64,000 nt of DNA from Hyphomicrobiales bacterium (GTDB taxonomy: Bacteria > Pseudomonadota > Alphaproteobacteria > Rhizobiales > Rhizobiaceae): the NCBI GenBank assembly GCA_900467745.1, contig UBQW01000024.1, positions 35,149 to 99,148 on the forward strand, read 5' to 3'. Under the pieces are notes generated by a model that saw only the letters and a list, made by a program, of their open reading frames with translations, had not been told where the DNA came from and did no database searches. Made by a program: the position numbers and the translations under genes. Below, one piece after another: positions 18,920-28,275 of this stretch (its first letter is position 1; each line of letters opens with the position of its first letter).

Positions 18920-20104
18920 TTATTTTTTCCTCATCTGCACAAATCGCTGCAACGCCATCATCAGTCCGCCGGCCAGCAGCCCCCAGAAGGCTCCAGAAAT
19001 GCCGCCGAAGGAGACGCCGGATGCCGTCACCAGGAAAGTGATCGCCGCCGCTTCGCGCGTATCGGGCGCCTGGAAGGCCGCCATGGCCGAGCCCGAGAAG
19101 GCGCCGACCAGCGCCAGCCCCGCCACCGCCTGGATCAGGATCGGCGGCGCCAGCGCCACGGATGCGGTGACGGCTCCCGCAAGTGGCCCGAGGATGAGAT
19201 AGCAGATGCCGCAGACGATGACCGCCCAGTAGCGCCGCTTCGGATCCGGATGCGCGTCCGGCCCGGCGCACATGGCCGCCGTGATCGCCGCAAGATTGAC
19301 GGCATGGCCGCCAAAGGGCGCAGACAGCAGTGAGAAAAAGCCGGTCGAGGCAAAGAGCGGCCCAGGCTTGGTCTCGTAGCCATTGACCTTCATGACCGCG
19401 ATCCCTGGAATGTTCTGCGAGGCCATGGTGACGATGAAGAGCGGTAAAGCGATCGACACGAAGGCCGGCACGTTGAACACCGGCATGACGAATTCGACCG
19501 TCGGCACCAGCGAGCGCTTGACCGTATCGAGCGCGCCCACGGGCACATCGACCCCGAAGACCACGACCAGCACGAAGGCAGCCAGCGCAGCCGGCACGGC
19601 CCAGAGCCGCTTGAAGGCGCCAACGATGATCCACGCAAGCACGATCGGCAGCCCGAGCAACGGATTGAACCCGACAGCCTTCACCGGCGCGAAGCAGAGC
19701 CCGATCAGCACGCCCGCAAGCATCGCATTGGCCAGCGGCGCCGGTATCGCAGCCACCGCCCGCCCCAGCGGCCTGAACAGCCCGGCGATCACGATCAAAA
19801 GCGCGCAGATGATGAAGGCCCCAACGGCCGCATTGAACCCGCCCTCGACCACCCCGGTCGCGGCCAGAAGCGCGCCGCCCGGCGTCGACCAAGCCATGCT
19901 GATCGGCAACCTCGATGTGGCGCTGAGCACGATCGCGCAAAGCCCGAGCGAGACCGACAGCGCCATCAACCCCGAAGCCGCCTGCGCCTCGGTCGCGCCG
20001 ACCGCCTGCAATCCATGCAGCACGACGGCGAACGAACTGGCGAAACCGACGAAAGCGGTGAGAACGCCCATGAACAGGGCCTGCACGGAGAAGTCTTTAA
20101 GCAT
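18920..20104 (-). CDS. benE: BenE-family benzoate/H+ symporter
   Basis: This 394-residue protein has 11-12 hydrophobic segments. The family hallmarks are present: STPGGALL in the first half and GGHAVNLAAITAAMCAGPDAH with KRRYWA in the second. BenE proteins import benzoate with protons. No benzoate-degradation genes lie nearby, so the substrate could be another aromatic or related acid. A GC-rich hairpin without a T-run (about 18722-18745) lies downstream. Confidence 0.9.
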   Translation of the reverse strand: MLKDFSVQALFMGVLTAFVGFASSFAVVLHGLQAVGATEAQAASGLMALSVSLGLCAIVLSATSRLPISMAWSTPGGALLAATGVVEGGFNAAVGAFIICALLIVIAGLFRPLGRAVAAIPAPLANAMLAGVLIGLCFAPVKAVGFNPLLGLPIVLAWIIVGAFKRLWAVPAALAAFVLVVVFGVDVPVGALDTVKRSLVPTVEFVMPVFNVPAFVSIALPLFIVTMASQNIPGIAVMKVNGYETKPGPLFASTGFFSLLSAPFGGHAVNLAAITAAMCAGPDAHPDPKRRYWAVIVCGICYLILGPLAGAVTASVALAPPILIQAVAGLALVGAFSGSAMAAFQAPDTREAAAITFLVTASGVSFGGISGAFWGLLAGGLMMALQRFVQMRKK

Positions 20105-20192
20105 GCGGGGGACTCGGAGCGAAAAATGGCGTCACGCAGCCGTATCGCAAACAGGCGCGCAAGGCCAGATGGGCCGGTTGCCTCCCCCCACC

Positions 20193-20338
20193 TCCCTCAT
20201 TCTCGCCCTTGTGGCGGGAATCCAGCCGACGCGCGTCCGCGCGGCGAGAAGACTCTTTTTCGGCGCCTGGCTTTAACCAGCTCTTTCACGGCGCAGACGC
20301 GCCTTGGCTGGATCCCGGCACAAGGCCGGCATGAGGAG
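20193..20338. repeat. Palindromic intergenic repeat, family A, copy 2
   Basis: The 305-base gap between benE and clpP holds this second copy, with ends CCCTCATTCTCGCCC and CACAAGGCCGGCATGAGG. Its centre is longer than in copy 1 by an insert around 20248-20280. The two copies bracket the leuA-benE block. The rest of the gap contains the clpP terminator. Confidence 0.75.
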
Positions 20339-20353
20339 CTACGAAACGCCCAC

Positions 20354-20392
20354 AAAAAAACGCCCTCGCCCACCATCCGGCAAGCGAGGGCG
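20354..20392 (-). terminator. Terminator of clpP
   Basis: Read on the minus strand, a perfect 9-bp stem (CGCCCTCGC with GCGAGGGCG, 14-base loop) is followed by seven Ts, 18 bases downstream of the clpP stop. Confidence 0.85.
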
Positions 20393-20409
20393 CTTCTATC
20401 TCAATCCGA

Positions 20410-20994
20410 TCAGATATCGCTCTGCGACGTCACGATGCGCGAGACCAGGCCGTAGGCCTTGGCTTCCTCAGCAGAGAGCCAGTAGTCGCGGTCGGTGTCG
20501 GCGGCGATCTTCTCGTAAGACTGGCCGGTGGCGTCAGCCATGATCTTGTTCAGGCGCTCGTTCATCTTGATGATCTCGCGTGCCTGGATCTCGATGTCGG
20601 ACGCCATGCCGCGCGTGCCGCCCGAGGGTTGGTGCAGCAGGAAGCGGGTGTTGGGCAGGCAAAGGCGCTGCTCCTTGGGCGCGGCGACATAGATCAGCGC
20701 GCCGGCGGAGGCAACCCAGCCGGTTCCGATCATCCAGACCTTCGGCTTGATGAACTTGATCATGTCGTGGATCGAATCGCCGGATTCGACGTGGCCGCCG
20801 GGCGAATTGACGTAGATGCGGATGTCCTCGTCGCTGGCCGCGGCAAGCGCCACGAGCTGCGAGCAGACCTTCTGCGCCAGTTCCTGGTTGATCGGTCCAT
20901 AGATGAAGATGGAACGCGACTTGAAAAGGTTCGCCTCCGTTTCCTTGCCGAGCGGCAGTTCCTTCGTCTTGTCGTCCTGGTCTTCGTCGTTCAT
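20410..20994 (-). CDS. clpP: ATP-dependent Clp protease proteolytic subunit (ClpP paralogue)
   Basis: This 194-residue ClpP-fold serine protease subunit has an intact triad: Ser96 (TGWVASAGA), His121 (LLHQPSGG) and Asp170 ([11 protein letters not shown]). The N-terminus is unusually acidic ([14 protein letters not shown]) and the oxyanion strand VNSPGGHV is normal. No clpX or lon follows, so this is likely an accessory paralogue and not the main clpP of a clpP-clpX operon. The frame extends 78 bases upstream, but the ATG at MNDEDQ gives the natural length. Confidence 0.92.
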   Translation of the reverse strand: MNDEDQDDKTKELPLGKETEANLFKSRSIFIYGPINQELAQKVCSQLVALAAASDEDIRIYVNSPGGHVESGDSIHDMIKFIKPKVWMIGTGWVASAGALIYVAAPKEQRLCLPNTRFLLHQPSGGTRGMASDIEIQAREIIKMNERLNKIMADATGQSYEKIAADTDRDYWLSAEEAKAYGLVSRIVTSQSDI

Positions 20995-21221
20995 TCGAAC
21001 CTCTCTCACGTAAATTCGGGTTCCCCGCACATAGTGCGACTCAATGCGTAAAACAATGCGTGAAAAAGACAAGCCACGGAACGGGTGAAGATATGGTTAG
21101 GGGTCATTGGCTTACTGAAATGTAACTTGTGGAGGCTTTGAAAAGTCTCAATCCGTTCCTACGTCCTTCTCAAGCGATCCACTTGAGACCATATGCGAGC
21201 ACAAGCCAAAGGAGACAGCCG

Positions 21222-22037
21222 ATGTCACCCGAAGAACGCCAACTCCTGACCGCCCTTTTCGAGCGTGTCCGCACCGCGGCCGCAACGCCGCGCGACCGCG
21301 ACGCCGAACAACTGGTCGAGCAAAGCACCCGCGAGCAGCCCTATGCGGCCTATTATCTGGCCCAGGCCGTGATCGTGCAGGAAAAGGGCCTGGAGGCCGC
21401 CGCCAGTCACATCAAGGAACTTGAGGATCGCGTCCGCCAGCTCGAGGCCGATCAGAGCGACACCCACAAGGCCGAACAAGGCGGCGGCTTTCTCTCCTCC
21501 ATCTTCGGCAGCAGCCAGCCGCCGCAGCAGCGGCAACAGCCGGCACCTTCGGAAGCGGCATCAAGCGGCCCATGGGGCAGCGCCCCGCGCCAACAGATCC
21601 AGCAAAACCAGGGCTTCGACACCGCCCCGCGCATGCAGCAGCAACCCTCTGGCCCCTGGAGCCAGCAGGCCCAGGCGCCATCGGCCGGCGGCAGCTTCCT
21701 GCAAGGCGCGCTCGGCACCGCAGCCGGTGTCGCCGGCGGCATGCTGCTTGCCAATTCGCTGAGCGGCATCTTCAGCGGCAACCACATGTCGTCGCTCGGC
21801 CTCGGCACTGGCGCCACGCCATCAAGCGCACCGACGGAAGAAACCGTCATCAACAACTATTACAACAATGACGGCGGCAGCCAGCAGGCCGACAACGCCC
21901 GCACAGTCGCTGACAACAACGTCGCAGATAACAACGATAACGACGACAGCGGCCTGCAGCAGGCCGATTATGACAACGACGACGATAATTTCGACGATCA
22001 GTCCGACTTCGGCAACGACGACAGCTTCAACGTCTAG
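21222..22037 (+). CDS. DUF2076 family protein
   Basis: This 271-residue protein starts at the ATG after AAAGGAGA. The N-terminal 90 residues (MSPEERQLLTALFERVRTA; AYYLAQAVIVQEKGLEAA; a short coiled coil) are typical of DUF2076. They are followed by a Gln/Pro/Ser-rich linker, a Gly-rich hydrophobic stretch (about 158-180) and an Asn/Asp-rich tail. The function is unknown; the family is thought to be periplasmic or envelope-associated. A hairpin at 22060-22081 lies downstream without a T-run. Confidence 0.88.
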   Translation: MSPEERQLLTALFERVRTAAATPRDRDAEQLVEQSTREQPYAAYYLAQAVIVQEKGLEAAASHIKELEDRVRQLEADQSDTHKAEQGGGFLSSIFGSSQPPQQRQQPAPSEAASSGPWGSAPRQQIQQNQGFDTAPRMQQQPSGPWSQQAQAPSAGGSFLQGALGTAAGVAGGMLLANSLSGIFSGNHMSSLGLGTGATPSSAPTEETVINNYYNNDGGSQQADNARTVADNNVADNNDNDDSGLQQADYDNDDDNFDDQSDFGNDDSFNV

Positions 22038-22106
22038 GGATCGACGCCCGAACGCCATCGGGGCCGCGCTGAAGCGGCCCCCACCAAACCAGCGCCTTGC
22101 GCACCC

Positions 22107-23048
22107 TTATTGCGACGAGGCCTGCAACTGCGGACCGGCGAGCAGCAGATCGCGCCATGCAGCTGCAACCTTCTCCGCGCCCGAACCGCCGATATGGCAG
22201 TCATCGTAACGGTCGTCGCCATTGAGCAGCGCGTCCGAGTTCACGCCCTGCACGATGCCGTTGCCGCTCTTCGGCAATGCAAGCTGCGCCCGCTCGATCG
22301 GATTGTCCACGGCATGCTGCTTAAGCCCGCCATTCCGGGGCTCGAGGCACTTGGTCGCCACCGAGATGTAGACGGGAGCTGCGACGCCAAGCCCACGCAG
22401 CGTCCCGACCATCGACAGAAAGCGTTGTTCATAGGCCTGCGTGCTCGTTCCCAAGACGAAATCGGCCTCGCCCTGCACCCAAAGCACGTTGGTCACGCGA
22501 TAGCCGGCGTCGTGAAGCTTCTTCGTGCTGTCGACGAGTACGGGGTTGATATCGCCGCCATCGGCCCAGCGTGCCACCTCGGAGCCGGAATAGGCGACCG
22601 GCGCAATGACGACATTGTCATAGCGTCCGGATGCGATCAGCGAATTGCCGATCCGGGTCCAGTATTCGCCCTTCGTATCCGTCGAGCCGAGGAGCGGCGA
22701 TGCGGCGGTGAAGCAATGGCCATCGAACTCATTGATCACCCGCTCGCCATACTGCGATCTGTGCCGCTGGCCGCCGTCATTGGCCGCGTTCGATTGGCCG
22801 AGCACCAAGAGAACAGCGGTGCGATCGGTCTGGGAGGGGCATGCGACCGCCGTCTTCGTTTCGTCTCCAATGAGACGCTCCTTGTCGTCGAAGGTGTAGC
22901 GGCTAGGCGGCGCCGCCTCAGGCGCGGCAAACCGGTGTTTCAGCGCCGAAAGCTGGGGCCAGGGAAACATCTCGTGCTTGGCACTCATGCCGCCGGAGAC
23001 AAAAACCGCAAGCAATGCGGCACATCCGAAAATAAGATTTCGAAGCAT
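22107..23048 (-). CDS. SASA-type (sialate O-acetylesterase-like) esterase
   Basis: This 313-residue protein has an N-terminal hydrophobic export segment (LIFGCAALLAVFVSGG). The esterase motifs are visible: VLGQSNAAN (nucleophile Ser), NVLWVQGEAD and a C-terminal DDCHIGGSGAEKVA carrying the Asp-x-x-His pair. SASA proteins remove O-acetyl groups from sugars. It probably acts on envelope or exopolysaccharide in the periplasm. The ATG at MLRNLIFG was chosen because the upstream extension lacks signal-peptide character. Confidence 0.82.
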   Translation of the reverse strand: MLRNLIFGCAALLAVFVSGGMSAKHEMFPWPQLSALKHRFAAPEAAPPSRYTFDDKERLIGDETKTAVACPSQTDRTAVLLVLGQSNAANDGGQRHRSQYGERVINEFDGHCFTAASPLLGSTDTKGEYWTRIGNSLIASGRYDNVVIAPVAYSGSEVARWADGGDINPVLVDSTKKLHDAGYRVTNVLWVQGEADFVLGTSTQAYEQRFLSMVGTLRGLGVAAPVYISVATKCLEPRNGGLKQHAVDNPIERAQLALPKSGNGIVQGVNSDALLNGDDRYDDCHIGGSGAEKVAAAWRDLLLAGPQLQASSQ

Positions 23049-23361
23049 CCGAACACCCGATATCGTGAAAGCGTGTGACTGACCGTGGGCACCGCCGCTC
23101 GCAATTGCCCACTCGCTGAAATTGTCCTCCGCCACACTAGATATGAAACTCAGGACTGCAATTACCCCGATAGGATGAGGCTCCTACGAATGAACGAGGC
23201 GATCTATACAATCCTAACTTGACCGTGGCGTCGTTGTCGCAACGCAGCCCTCTGCAAGCTTTCGGTGCATGCGACCCGCGACCGATTGATAAGCCCTCCT
23301 GGCATCGATATGGTCCGCCGCGATCATTGACTTCACGAAACGCAGAGCGGACGACAGAGCA
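23049..23361. other. Intergenic region between divergent esterase and GT25 genes
   Basis: This 313-base stretch carries the promoters of two divergent genes. I see no repeat, RNA gene or convincing small coding frame. A CTTGACC at about 23216 could be part of a promoter for the rightward gene, but its -10 partner is poor. Confidence 0.4.
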
Positions 23362-24153
23362 TTGAAAACCCTCATCATCAGCCGCAAGGCCGAGGAAACA
23401 AGGCGGCGCTTCCAGACGCGGCAGATGCAGGCGCTGGGCCTCGATTTCGAGTTTCTGGATGCCTTCGAGGCCCGCGACCTCACACCCGAGGAATGCCAGA
23501 AGGCCGCCGACAGCTGGCCGAGCCCGACGCTGCGCGAAGATGTCGCCTGCTTCACCTCGCACCGCATCGCCTGGCGCAGGATCATCGATAGCGGCGAGCG
23601 GATGCTGATCCTGGAAGACGACGCCGTGCTTTCCGAGAGCTTCGCCGACGCGCTGGCAAGCATCGAAGCACGCCCTGATGGCGACGATATCGCCTACGAT
23701 CTCGAATTCGCGCCACGCGATCATATCGTCGCGAAACATCCACTCTGGACCGACGGCGTCTATAGCGCCCGCCGCGTGTTCCAGAACCGCGTCGGCACGG
23801 CCGGCTATGTCATCGGCCCGGGTGCCGCCGCGCGCATGTTGAAGGACACCGAGACCTACGGCCTGCTCGATGCCTACATGTGGCATCGCGCCTGGCTTAA
23901 GGCCTACCAGATCGAGCCCGCCCCCGTCATACAGATGCAGTTCCTCGACGGCAGCGCCGACAAGGCGGCTTTCATCCGCAAGTCGATCGACCGCGCCTTC
24001 ACACCCAGCAAGCTGCGCAAGAACCTGCTGCGTCTGAAGCTAGAGGCGATCAAGGCCCGCAACCTCATTCGTGGCTGGCTTGGCGGCGAGAAGCGCCCGC
24101 TGCGCATGGACCGGGCAAGCTTCCCGCCCGATCCGGCCAAATCATCCGACTGA
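23362..24153 (+). CDS. Glycosyltransferase family 25
   Basis: This 263-residue protein begins with TTG (MKTLIISRKAEETRRRF is the typical GT25 start). The metal-binding DxD equivalent is LILEDDAV (about 76-83), preceded by CFTSHRIAWRRII and followed by GTAGYVIGPGAAARML. GT25 enzymes add galactose or glucose to LPS or other envelope glycans. No LPS cluster surrounds it, so it may be an isolated modification enzyme. Confidence 0.87.
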   Translation: MKTLIISRKAEETRRRFQTRQMQALGLDFEFLDAFEARDLTPEECQKAADSWPSPTLREDVACFTSHRIAWRRIIDSGERMLILEDDAVLSESFADALASIEARPDGDDIAYDLEFAPRDHIVAKHPLWTDGVYSARRVFQNRVGTAGYVIGPGAAARMLKDTETYGLLDAYMWHRAWLKAYQIEPAPVIQMQFLDGSADKAAFIRKSIDRAFTPSKLRKNLLRLKLEAIKARNLIRGWLGGEKRPLRMDRASFPPDPAKSSD

Positions 24154-24169
24154 ACTCAGCCGCGGCCGA

Positions 24170-24634
24170 TCAACCACGACCACGATAGGTCGCCACACCC
24201 TGGTCGGGCAGCCACACGCCCTCGGGCGGCTTGCCGGTCTGCCAGAACACGTCGATCGGGATGCCGCCGCGCGGATACCAGTAGGCGCCGATCCTCAGCC
24301 ACTTCGGATCGAGCAGATCGACGATGCGCTTGGCGATATAGATCGAGCAATCCTCGTGAAAGGCGCCGTGGTTGCGGAAGGAGTGCAGGAAGAGTTTCAA
24401 CGCCTTGGATTCCACCAGCCATTCGTTCGGAATGTAATCGATGACGATATGGGCGAAATCCGGCTGCCCGGTCATCGGGCAGAGCGAGGTGAATTCGGGC
24501 GCGGTGAAGCGCACTACATAATCGGTGCCGGCATTGCTGGCGGGCACTTTTTCCAGCACCGCCGTTTCGGGCGAGGTCGGCGCTTCGGTCTGTTTTCCCA
24601 GCATGGACAGGCTGGAGACGTCTGTATTGGGCAT
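24170..24634 (-). CDS. queF: NADPH-dependent 7-cyano-7-deazaguanine reductase
   Basis: This 154-residue single-domain QueF reduces preQ0 to preQ1 in queuosine synthesis. It has the active-site Cys52 ([12 protein letters not shown]), catalytic Asp59, and the QueF motif ESKALK at 75-80 that binds NADPH. The start codon abuts the stop of the upstream cation-efflux gene, indicating co-transcription. Other que genes are not in the window. Confidence 0.95.
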   Translation of the reverse strand: MPNTDVSSLSMLGKQTEAPTSPETAVLEKVPASNAGTDYVVRFTAPEFTSLCPMTGQPDFAHIVIDYIPNEWLVESKALKLFLHSFRNHGAFHEDCSIYIAKRIVDLLDPKWLRIGAYWYPRGGIPIDVFWQTGKPPEGVWLPDQGVATYRGRG

Positions 24635-25549
24635 TCAAGCCTCCTTGATGACTTTGACGCGGATGCCGTGGGCCTTTTCGCCCTCCGGCTCGACGTGAAT
24701 GGCGATGCTGGAGCCCGGATGCACGGCGCGGATGGCATCCTCAAGGCGATCGCAGATATCGTGCGCCTGCCTTACAGACATTGCGGCCGGCACGACAAGA
24801 TGGAAATCGATGAAAGTGACGGCGCCGGCGCGACGCGTCTTCAGATCATGCACGCCCAGCGACCCCGTCGCATGCGTGGCGATCGCCGCCTTGATCGCTT
24901 CTTCTTCCTGCGGCTCGACCGCCTGGTCCATCAGCCCGCCGATCGAATGCGAAATCACCTTCCAGCCCTGATAGAGGATGTTGATGGCAACCAGAATGGC
25001 GAGGATCGGGTCGAAGATCGCATAACCGGTGGCAATCGCCAGCAACAGGCCGATCAGCACGCCGACGGAGGTCACGACGTCAGACATGATATGCTGGCCA
25101 TCGGCCGTCAGCGCCGCCGAGCGATACTTTCGCCCGGTCGTGATCAGAAGCCGCGCCCAGACGGCGTTGATCACGCCGGCCGCGAAGTTGATGGCGAGAC
25201 CCAGCACCGGCGCCTCAAGCATACGGGGATCGGCCAGATGCCCCACCGCCTCGTTGACGATCAAAAGAGCGGCGACCACGATCAGCACACCCTCGGTAAC
25301 CGCCGAGAGATACTCCGCCTTGTGGTGCCCGAAGGGATGGTCATGGTCGGCCGGCTTCTGCGCATAGCGGATGACGAAGAAGGCGATAAAGGCGGCAACG
25401 ACGTTGACTGTCGATTCCAGCCCGTCGGACAAAAGCGCCACCGACCCCGTGACCCACCATGCCACCATCTTCAGGCCCATGACCCCAAGCGACATCGGAA
25501 TGCCCCAGAATGCCAGCTTCCGAACCGTAAGGTTTCCCTGTTCGCTCAT
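24635..25549 (-). CDS. Cation diffusion facilitator transporter
   Basis: This 304-residue CDF protein has about six membrane segments and a C-terminal cytoplasmic metal-binding domain (about 215-300, with VTFIDFHLVV). Metal-site candidates are Asp42 and Glu45 (LLSDGLES) in TM2 and the HxxxD of DGQHIMSD in TM5. A His-rich loop (ADHDHPFGHHKAEY, 67-80) is also present. It exports a divalent metal such as Zn, Fe or Mn; which one is not decided by sequence. Its stop abuts the queF start. Confidence 0.92.
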   Translation of the reverse strand: MSEQGNLTVRKLAFWGIPMSLGVMGLKMVAWWVTGSVALLSDGLESTVNVVAAFIAFFVIRYAQKPADHDHPFGHHKAEYLSAVTEGVLIVVAALLIVNEAVGHLADPRMLEAPVLGLAINFAAGVINAVWARLLITTGRKYRSAALTADGQHIMSDVVTSVGVLIGLLLAIATGYAIFDPILAILVAINILYQGWKVISHSIGGLMDQAVEPQEEEAIKAAIATHATGSLGVHDLKTRRAGAVTFIDFHLVVPAAMSVRQAHDICDRLEDAIRAVHPGSSIAIHVEPEGEKAHGIRVKVIKEA

Positions 25550-25620
25550 CTCTGTCCCTCTGCCTTCTTAGATGTCCAATACCGGTGCGGATGCGAACGA
25601 ATTGCAGAAACAACGCCATT

Positions 25621-25658
25621 CAAACGCAAAACCGCCCGCGCGAAAATCGCGCAGGCGG
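25621..25658 (-). terminator. Terminator downstream of the isochorismatase gene
   Basis: On the minus strand a 12-bp stem with one mismatch (GCCGCCTGCGCGA paired with TCGCGCGGGCGG, 3-base loop) is followed by TTTTGCGTTTG. It lies between the isochorismatase stop and the cation-efflux start, so the latter has its own promoter. Confidence 0.7.
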
Positions 25659-25742
25659 CTGTTGCGGGGGATATGGGCCAGAAATGGCGATTTGTCAAAG
25701 CGGAAGTGCCGACAGGAGGTCGACGGGCTGATTGGCCGCGCC

Positions 25743-26240
25743 TCAAACCTCGGAAGAACTGATAACCCGCGTCTTGGACCGTAAGGCACTCAAAGCGATC
25801 AGATGGACGACCTCCAAAGGCGCGGTGCAAAGATCGTCGATCACCTTGATCTGGAAGCCCTCCGCAGCGCGTGACAATGCCGTAAACACCACGCAGTTCT
25901 GCGTCATCATCCCGCAGACCAGCAATTCCGTCGTTCCCCTCAAATGATCTGCGAGGTTCGTCTCCTGAAATGCGTCTGCATACTGCTTCGTCACCACCGG
26001 AGCATCGCCAGCCGCAGCCAGAACAGCCGGGCGGATCTCAACGCCATGGCCGCCGGCGGCAAACAGGCCCGTCGGAGCTGTCGAAACGTGCCGAACGAGA
26101 ACAACCCCGTCACCCCTTGCGCGTGCTTGCCGGATCGCTTCGACGACCCGCTTCTCTGTTTCTTCGGCCTCCCAGAGCGGCAGTGCGCCGCCGGGAAAAT
26201 AGTCGTTCTGAACGTCGATCACGAGAAGGGTGCGGGTCAT
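25743..26240 (-). CDS. Isochorismatase-family cysteine hydrolase
   Basis: This 165-residue protein starts at the ATG after GGAGCCTCCCG-type leader bases, rather than 126 bases upstream. The triad is Asp9 (LVIDVQNDYF), Lys85 (VTKQYADAF) and Cys116 (CGMMTQNC). Members hydrolyse isochorismate, nicotinamide or related amides. It faces a GlxA-type regulator gene across a 96-base gap, a common pairing in which that regulator controls the hydrolase. Confidence 0.9.
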   Translation of the reverse strand: MTRTLLVIDVQNDYFPGGALPLWEAEETEKRVVEAIRQARARGDGVVLVRHVSTAPTGLFAAGGHGVEIRPAVLAAAGDAPVVTKQYADAFQETNLADHLRGTTELLVCGMMTQNCVVFTALSRAAEGFQIKVIDDLCTAPLEVVHLIALSALRSKTRVISSSEV

Positions 26241-26336
26241 CGGGAGGCTCCATTTTGATGTTTCGCCCACAGTGATGACATCCGATTTCGTCGCCGTTGA
26301 GTGGCCTGATTGCCTTTTATCGTGTAAATCGGGCCA

Positions 26337-27305
26337 ATGCGCATCGCCATCATCGCTTACGACCATATCAGCCCCTTCATGCTATCCACACCGCTGGCCG
26401 TGTTTGGCGAGCAGCTTCTTGCGGGTGGGCATCAGGTTCAGGTGTGCTCGGATCAATTCCGGCTGAACACGAGCGGCGGCATGATCATCGAGGCAGCCCA
26501 TCGGCTGGATGCTGTCGATGAAGCCGATATCGTCATTTTACCGGGTTGGCGGAGCGTGGACGAGCCCGTATTGCCTGATATCGTTGCCAAGCTGAAGGCG
26601 GCCGATGCTCGAGGAGCCATCGTCGTGGGCTTGTGCCTGGGAGCCTTCGGGCTTGCCGAGGCCGGATTGCTGGATCGGCGGCGCGCAACGACCCATTGAG
26701 CACACGCAGAGACCTTCGCGGCCCGCTATCCGCGTGTAACGGTCGATGCGGCTGCGCTGTTCGTGGACGAAGGCCGCGTCCTGACGTCCGCCGGTGTCGC
26801 TTCGGGTCTGGATTGCTGCCTGCATCTGCTTGGCCGGATTTGCGGGATCGGTGAAGCAAACCGGATAGCGCGCCGTCTTGTCGTCGCCCCTCAGCGCGCG
26901 GGCGGACAACCGCAACTGATCGAGCGACCAGCGATCGGATCGACTGCCGATCGGCGAGTGACCGAACTTCTCGAAGTCTTGCGCGCCGATCCCATCGCGC
27001 CGCCTTCGCTGGATGAACTGGCCAAGCGCTCGAACATGAGCCGCCGGAGCCTGACACGCCATATCCGGGCCCGTACCGGAGGTAGTCTTGGCGAATGGAT
27101 CAGGCGCGTTCGCGTGGCACGAGCGAAGGAGCTATTGGTTGCCGGCGTACGCGGGCTGGACGATGTCGCCGTGCGCAGCGGTTTCCCTGATGCCCATGCA
27201 CTACGCACGGCATTCCGCACCGAAGTCGGCGTGACACCGGTGCAATGGCTGGCTCACCAAAGGGTTCCCGGTGCCGCGCTTTCGCTGTTGTCGGGAAAAT
27301 CCTAG
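26337..27305 (+). pseudogene. GlxA-type DJ-1/PfpI-AraC regulator interrupted by in-frame TGA
   Basis: Two blocks in the same frame form one gene. Residues 1-120 are the DJ-1/PfpI sensor (MRIAIIAYDHISPFMLSTPL; IVVGLCLGAFGLAEAGLL). After a TGA at 26697-26699 the frame continues as AHAETFAARYPRV and ends with an AraC double helix-turn-helix (LDELAKRSNMSRRSLTRHIRA). The stop falls exactly where this family has Trp in the conserved ATTHW motif (ATTH then TGA), so a TGG-to-TGA change is the simplest cause. No frameshift is needed. The intact length would be 322 residues. Unless there is readthrough or restart, no full-length regulator is made. Confidence 0.88.
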
Positions 27306-27327
27306 CTAGTTTACGCCTAGGTCGCCG

Positions 27328-27552
27328 TCAGAGACCGAGGTCCAAACCCAGCATGCTGCTCATGACGAAGGCGACGGCCCCGACACCCAACAGCGCCAGC
27401 ACGAAGGCTCCCGCGATCTTGCCGCCCGCGAGCAGTACCGAGCCTCTGTCGATCTTATCCACCTGATCGTAATGCCACTTGATGGCGAAGTACATTCCCG
27501 TGCCCAACGCGAGAACCTTGAAAATCACGAAGACTATGGGAAACCAATCCAT
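27328..27552 (-). CDS. Small two-helix membrane protein
   Basis: This 74-residue protein (ATG at MDWFPIVF) has two hydrophobic helices, about 3-22 and 40-68, joined by KWHYDQVDKIDRGS. I do not recognise a family. It is convergent with the broken GlxA-type gene 22 bases away. The 276 bases upstream, before the PPOX gene, show no other gene. Confidence 0.65.
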   Translation of the reverse strand: MDWFPIVFVIFKVLALGTGMYFAIKWHYDQVDKIDRGSVLLAGGKIAGAFVLALLGVGAVAFVMSSMLGLDLGL

Positions 27553-27828
27553 GACAGATATCCTTACGTGCGGCACTACGCACCTTATGCTCCCGTTTTA
27601 GGCAAACGCGTACTGCTTATTGTGCAACGCAGATATGTAATCACGGACTGAGGTTCGCGCCGACGGTCAATGAGCCGGCCCTGTAGCCTCAATGTCTGCA
27701 AAGGACCGAAAGTGGTCGTAACCGCTACTCCCCACCCTCGCCCCGGCGCAGTGACCGCCATCGAACGAGGGAAAGCGATGTGCTAATTATGCTGTGCTGG
27801 AAGGCACGAGATTGGAAGGGATGCGTCA

Positions 27829-28254
27829 ATGGATGATTTTCATAAGAAACGCATGCTTCTTGAATTCCTGAGAAAGCACAAGCTGGCGGTGATCGCGACC
27901 TGCCATCGTGATGGAAAACCGGAAGCTGCCACGATCGACTTCTCGGTGCGCGACAATCTTGAGGTCGTGTTCAGCGCTTTCAAGGAGACGCGAAAGTTCG
28001 GCAATCTCGCGGAGCGCCCTGGCGTCGCCTTCGTGGTCGGATGGGACGACAACATCACCGTTCAATATGAGGGTGAGGCAACAAGGGTTGCTGCCGACGA
28101 TATCGAAGAATACCAGGCAACTTATCTCGACAGCCTTCCGGCCGCCAGAGAGTTCATCGAGAGAGGGGCCGTGATCTTCAAAGCGACGCCGCGGTGGATT
28201 CGATATTCCGATTTCAACCAGGAGCCTCCCGAGCTGATTGAAATCAGATTCTGA
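27829..28254 (+). CDS. Pyridoxamine 5'-phosphate oxidase-like (PPOX) protein
   Basis: This 141-residue split-barrel protein starts after GGAAGGG. The core (LLEFLRKHKLAVIATCHRDGKPEAATIDFSV) and the flavin-phosphate region (FKETRKFGNL) are typical of small PPOX-class FMN-binding proteins. The C-terminal WIRYSDF resembles the end of the general-stress-protein-26 branch. The substrate is unknown. Its GC content looks slightly below that of its neighbours. Confidence 0.82.
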   Translation: MDDFHKKRMLLEFLRKHKLAVIATCHRDGKPEAATIDFSVRDNLEVVFSAFKETRKFGNLAERPGVAFVVGWDDNITVQYEGEATRVAADDIEEYQATYLDSLPAAREFIERGAVIFKATPRWIRYSDFNQEPPELIEIRF

Positions 28255-28275
28255 AAAACGCAGGGAGCGCCCCCA

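Noticed and set aside
22060..22082. Hairpin GGGGCCGC/GCGGCCCC after the DUF2076 gene as a terminator
   Set aside because: No T-run follows the stem on either useful strand.
24071..25762. A 563-codon open frame opposite queF and the cation-efflux gene
   Set aside because: It is antisense to two recognised genes, without ribosome site or domain; the composition is that of a shadow frame.
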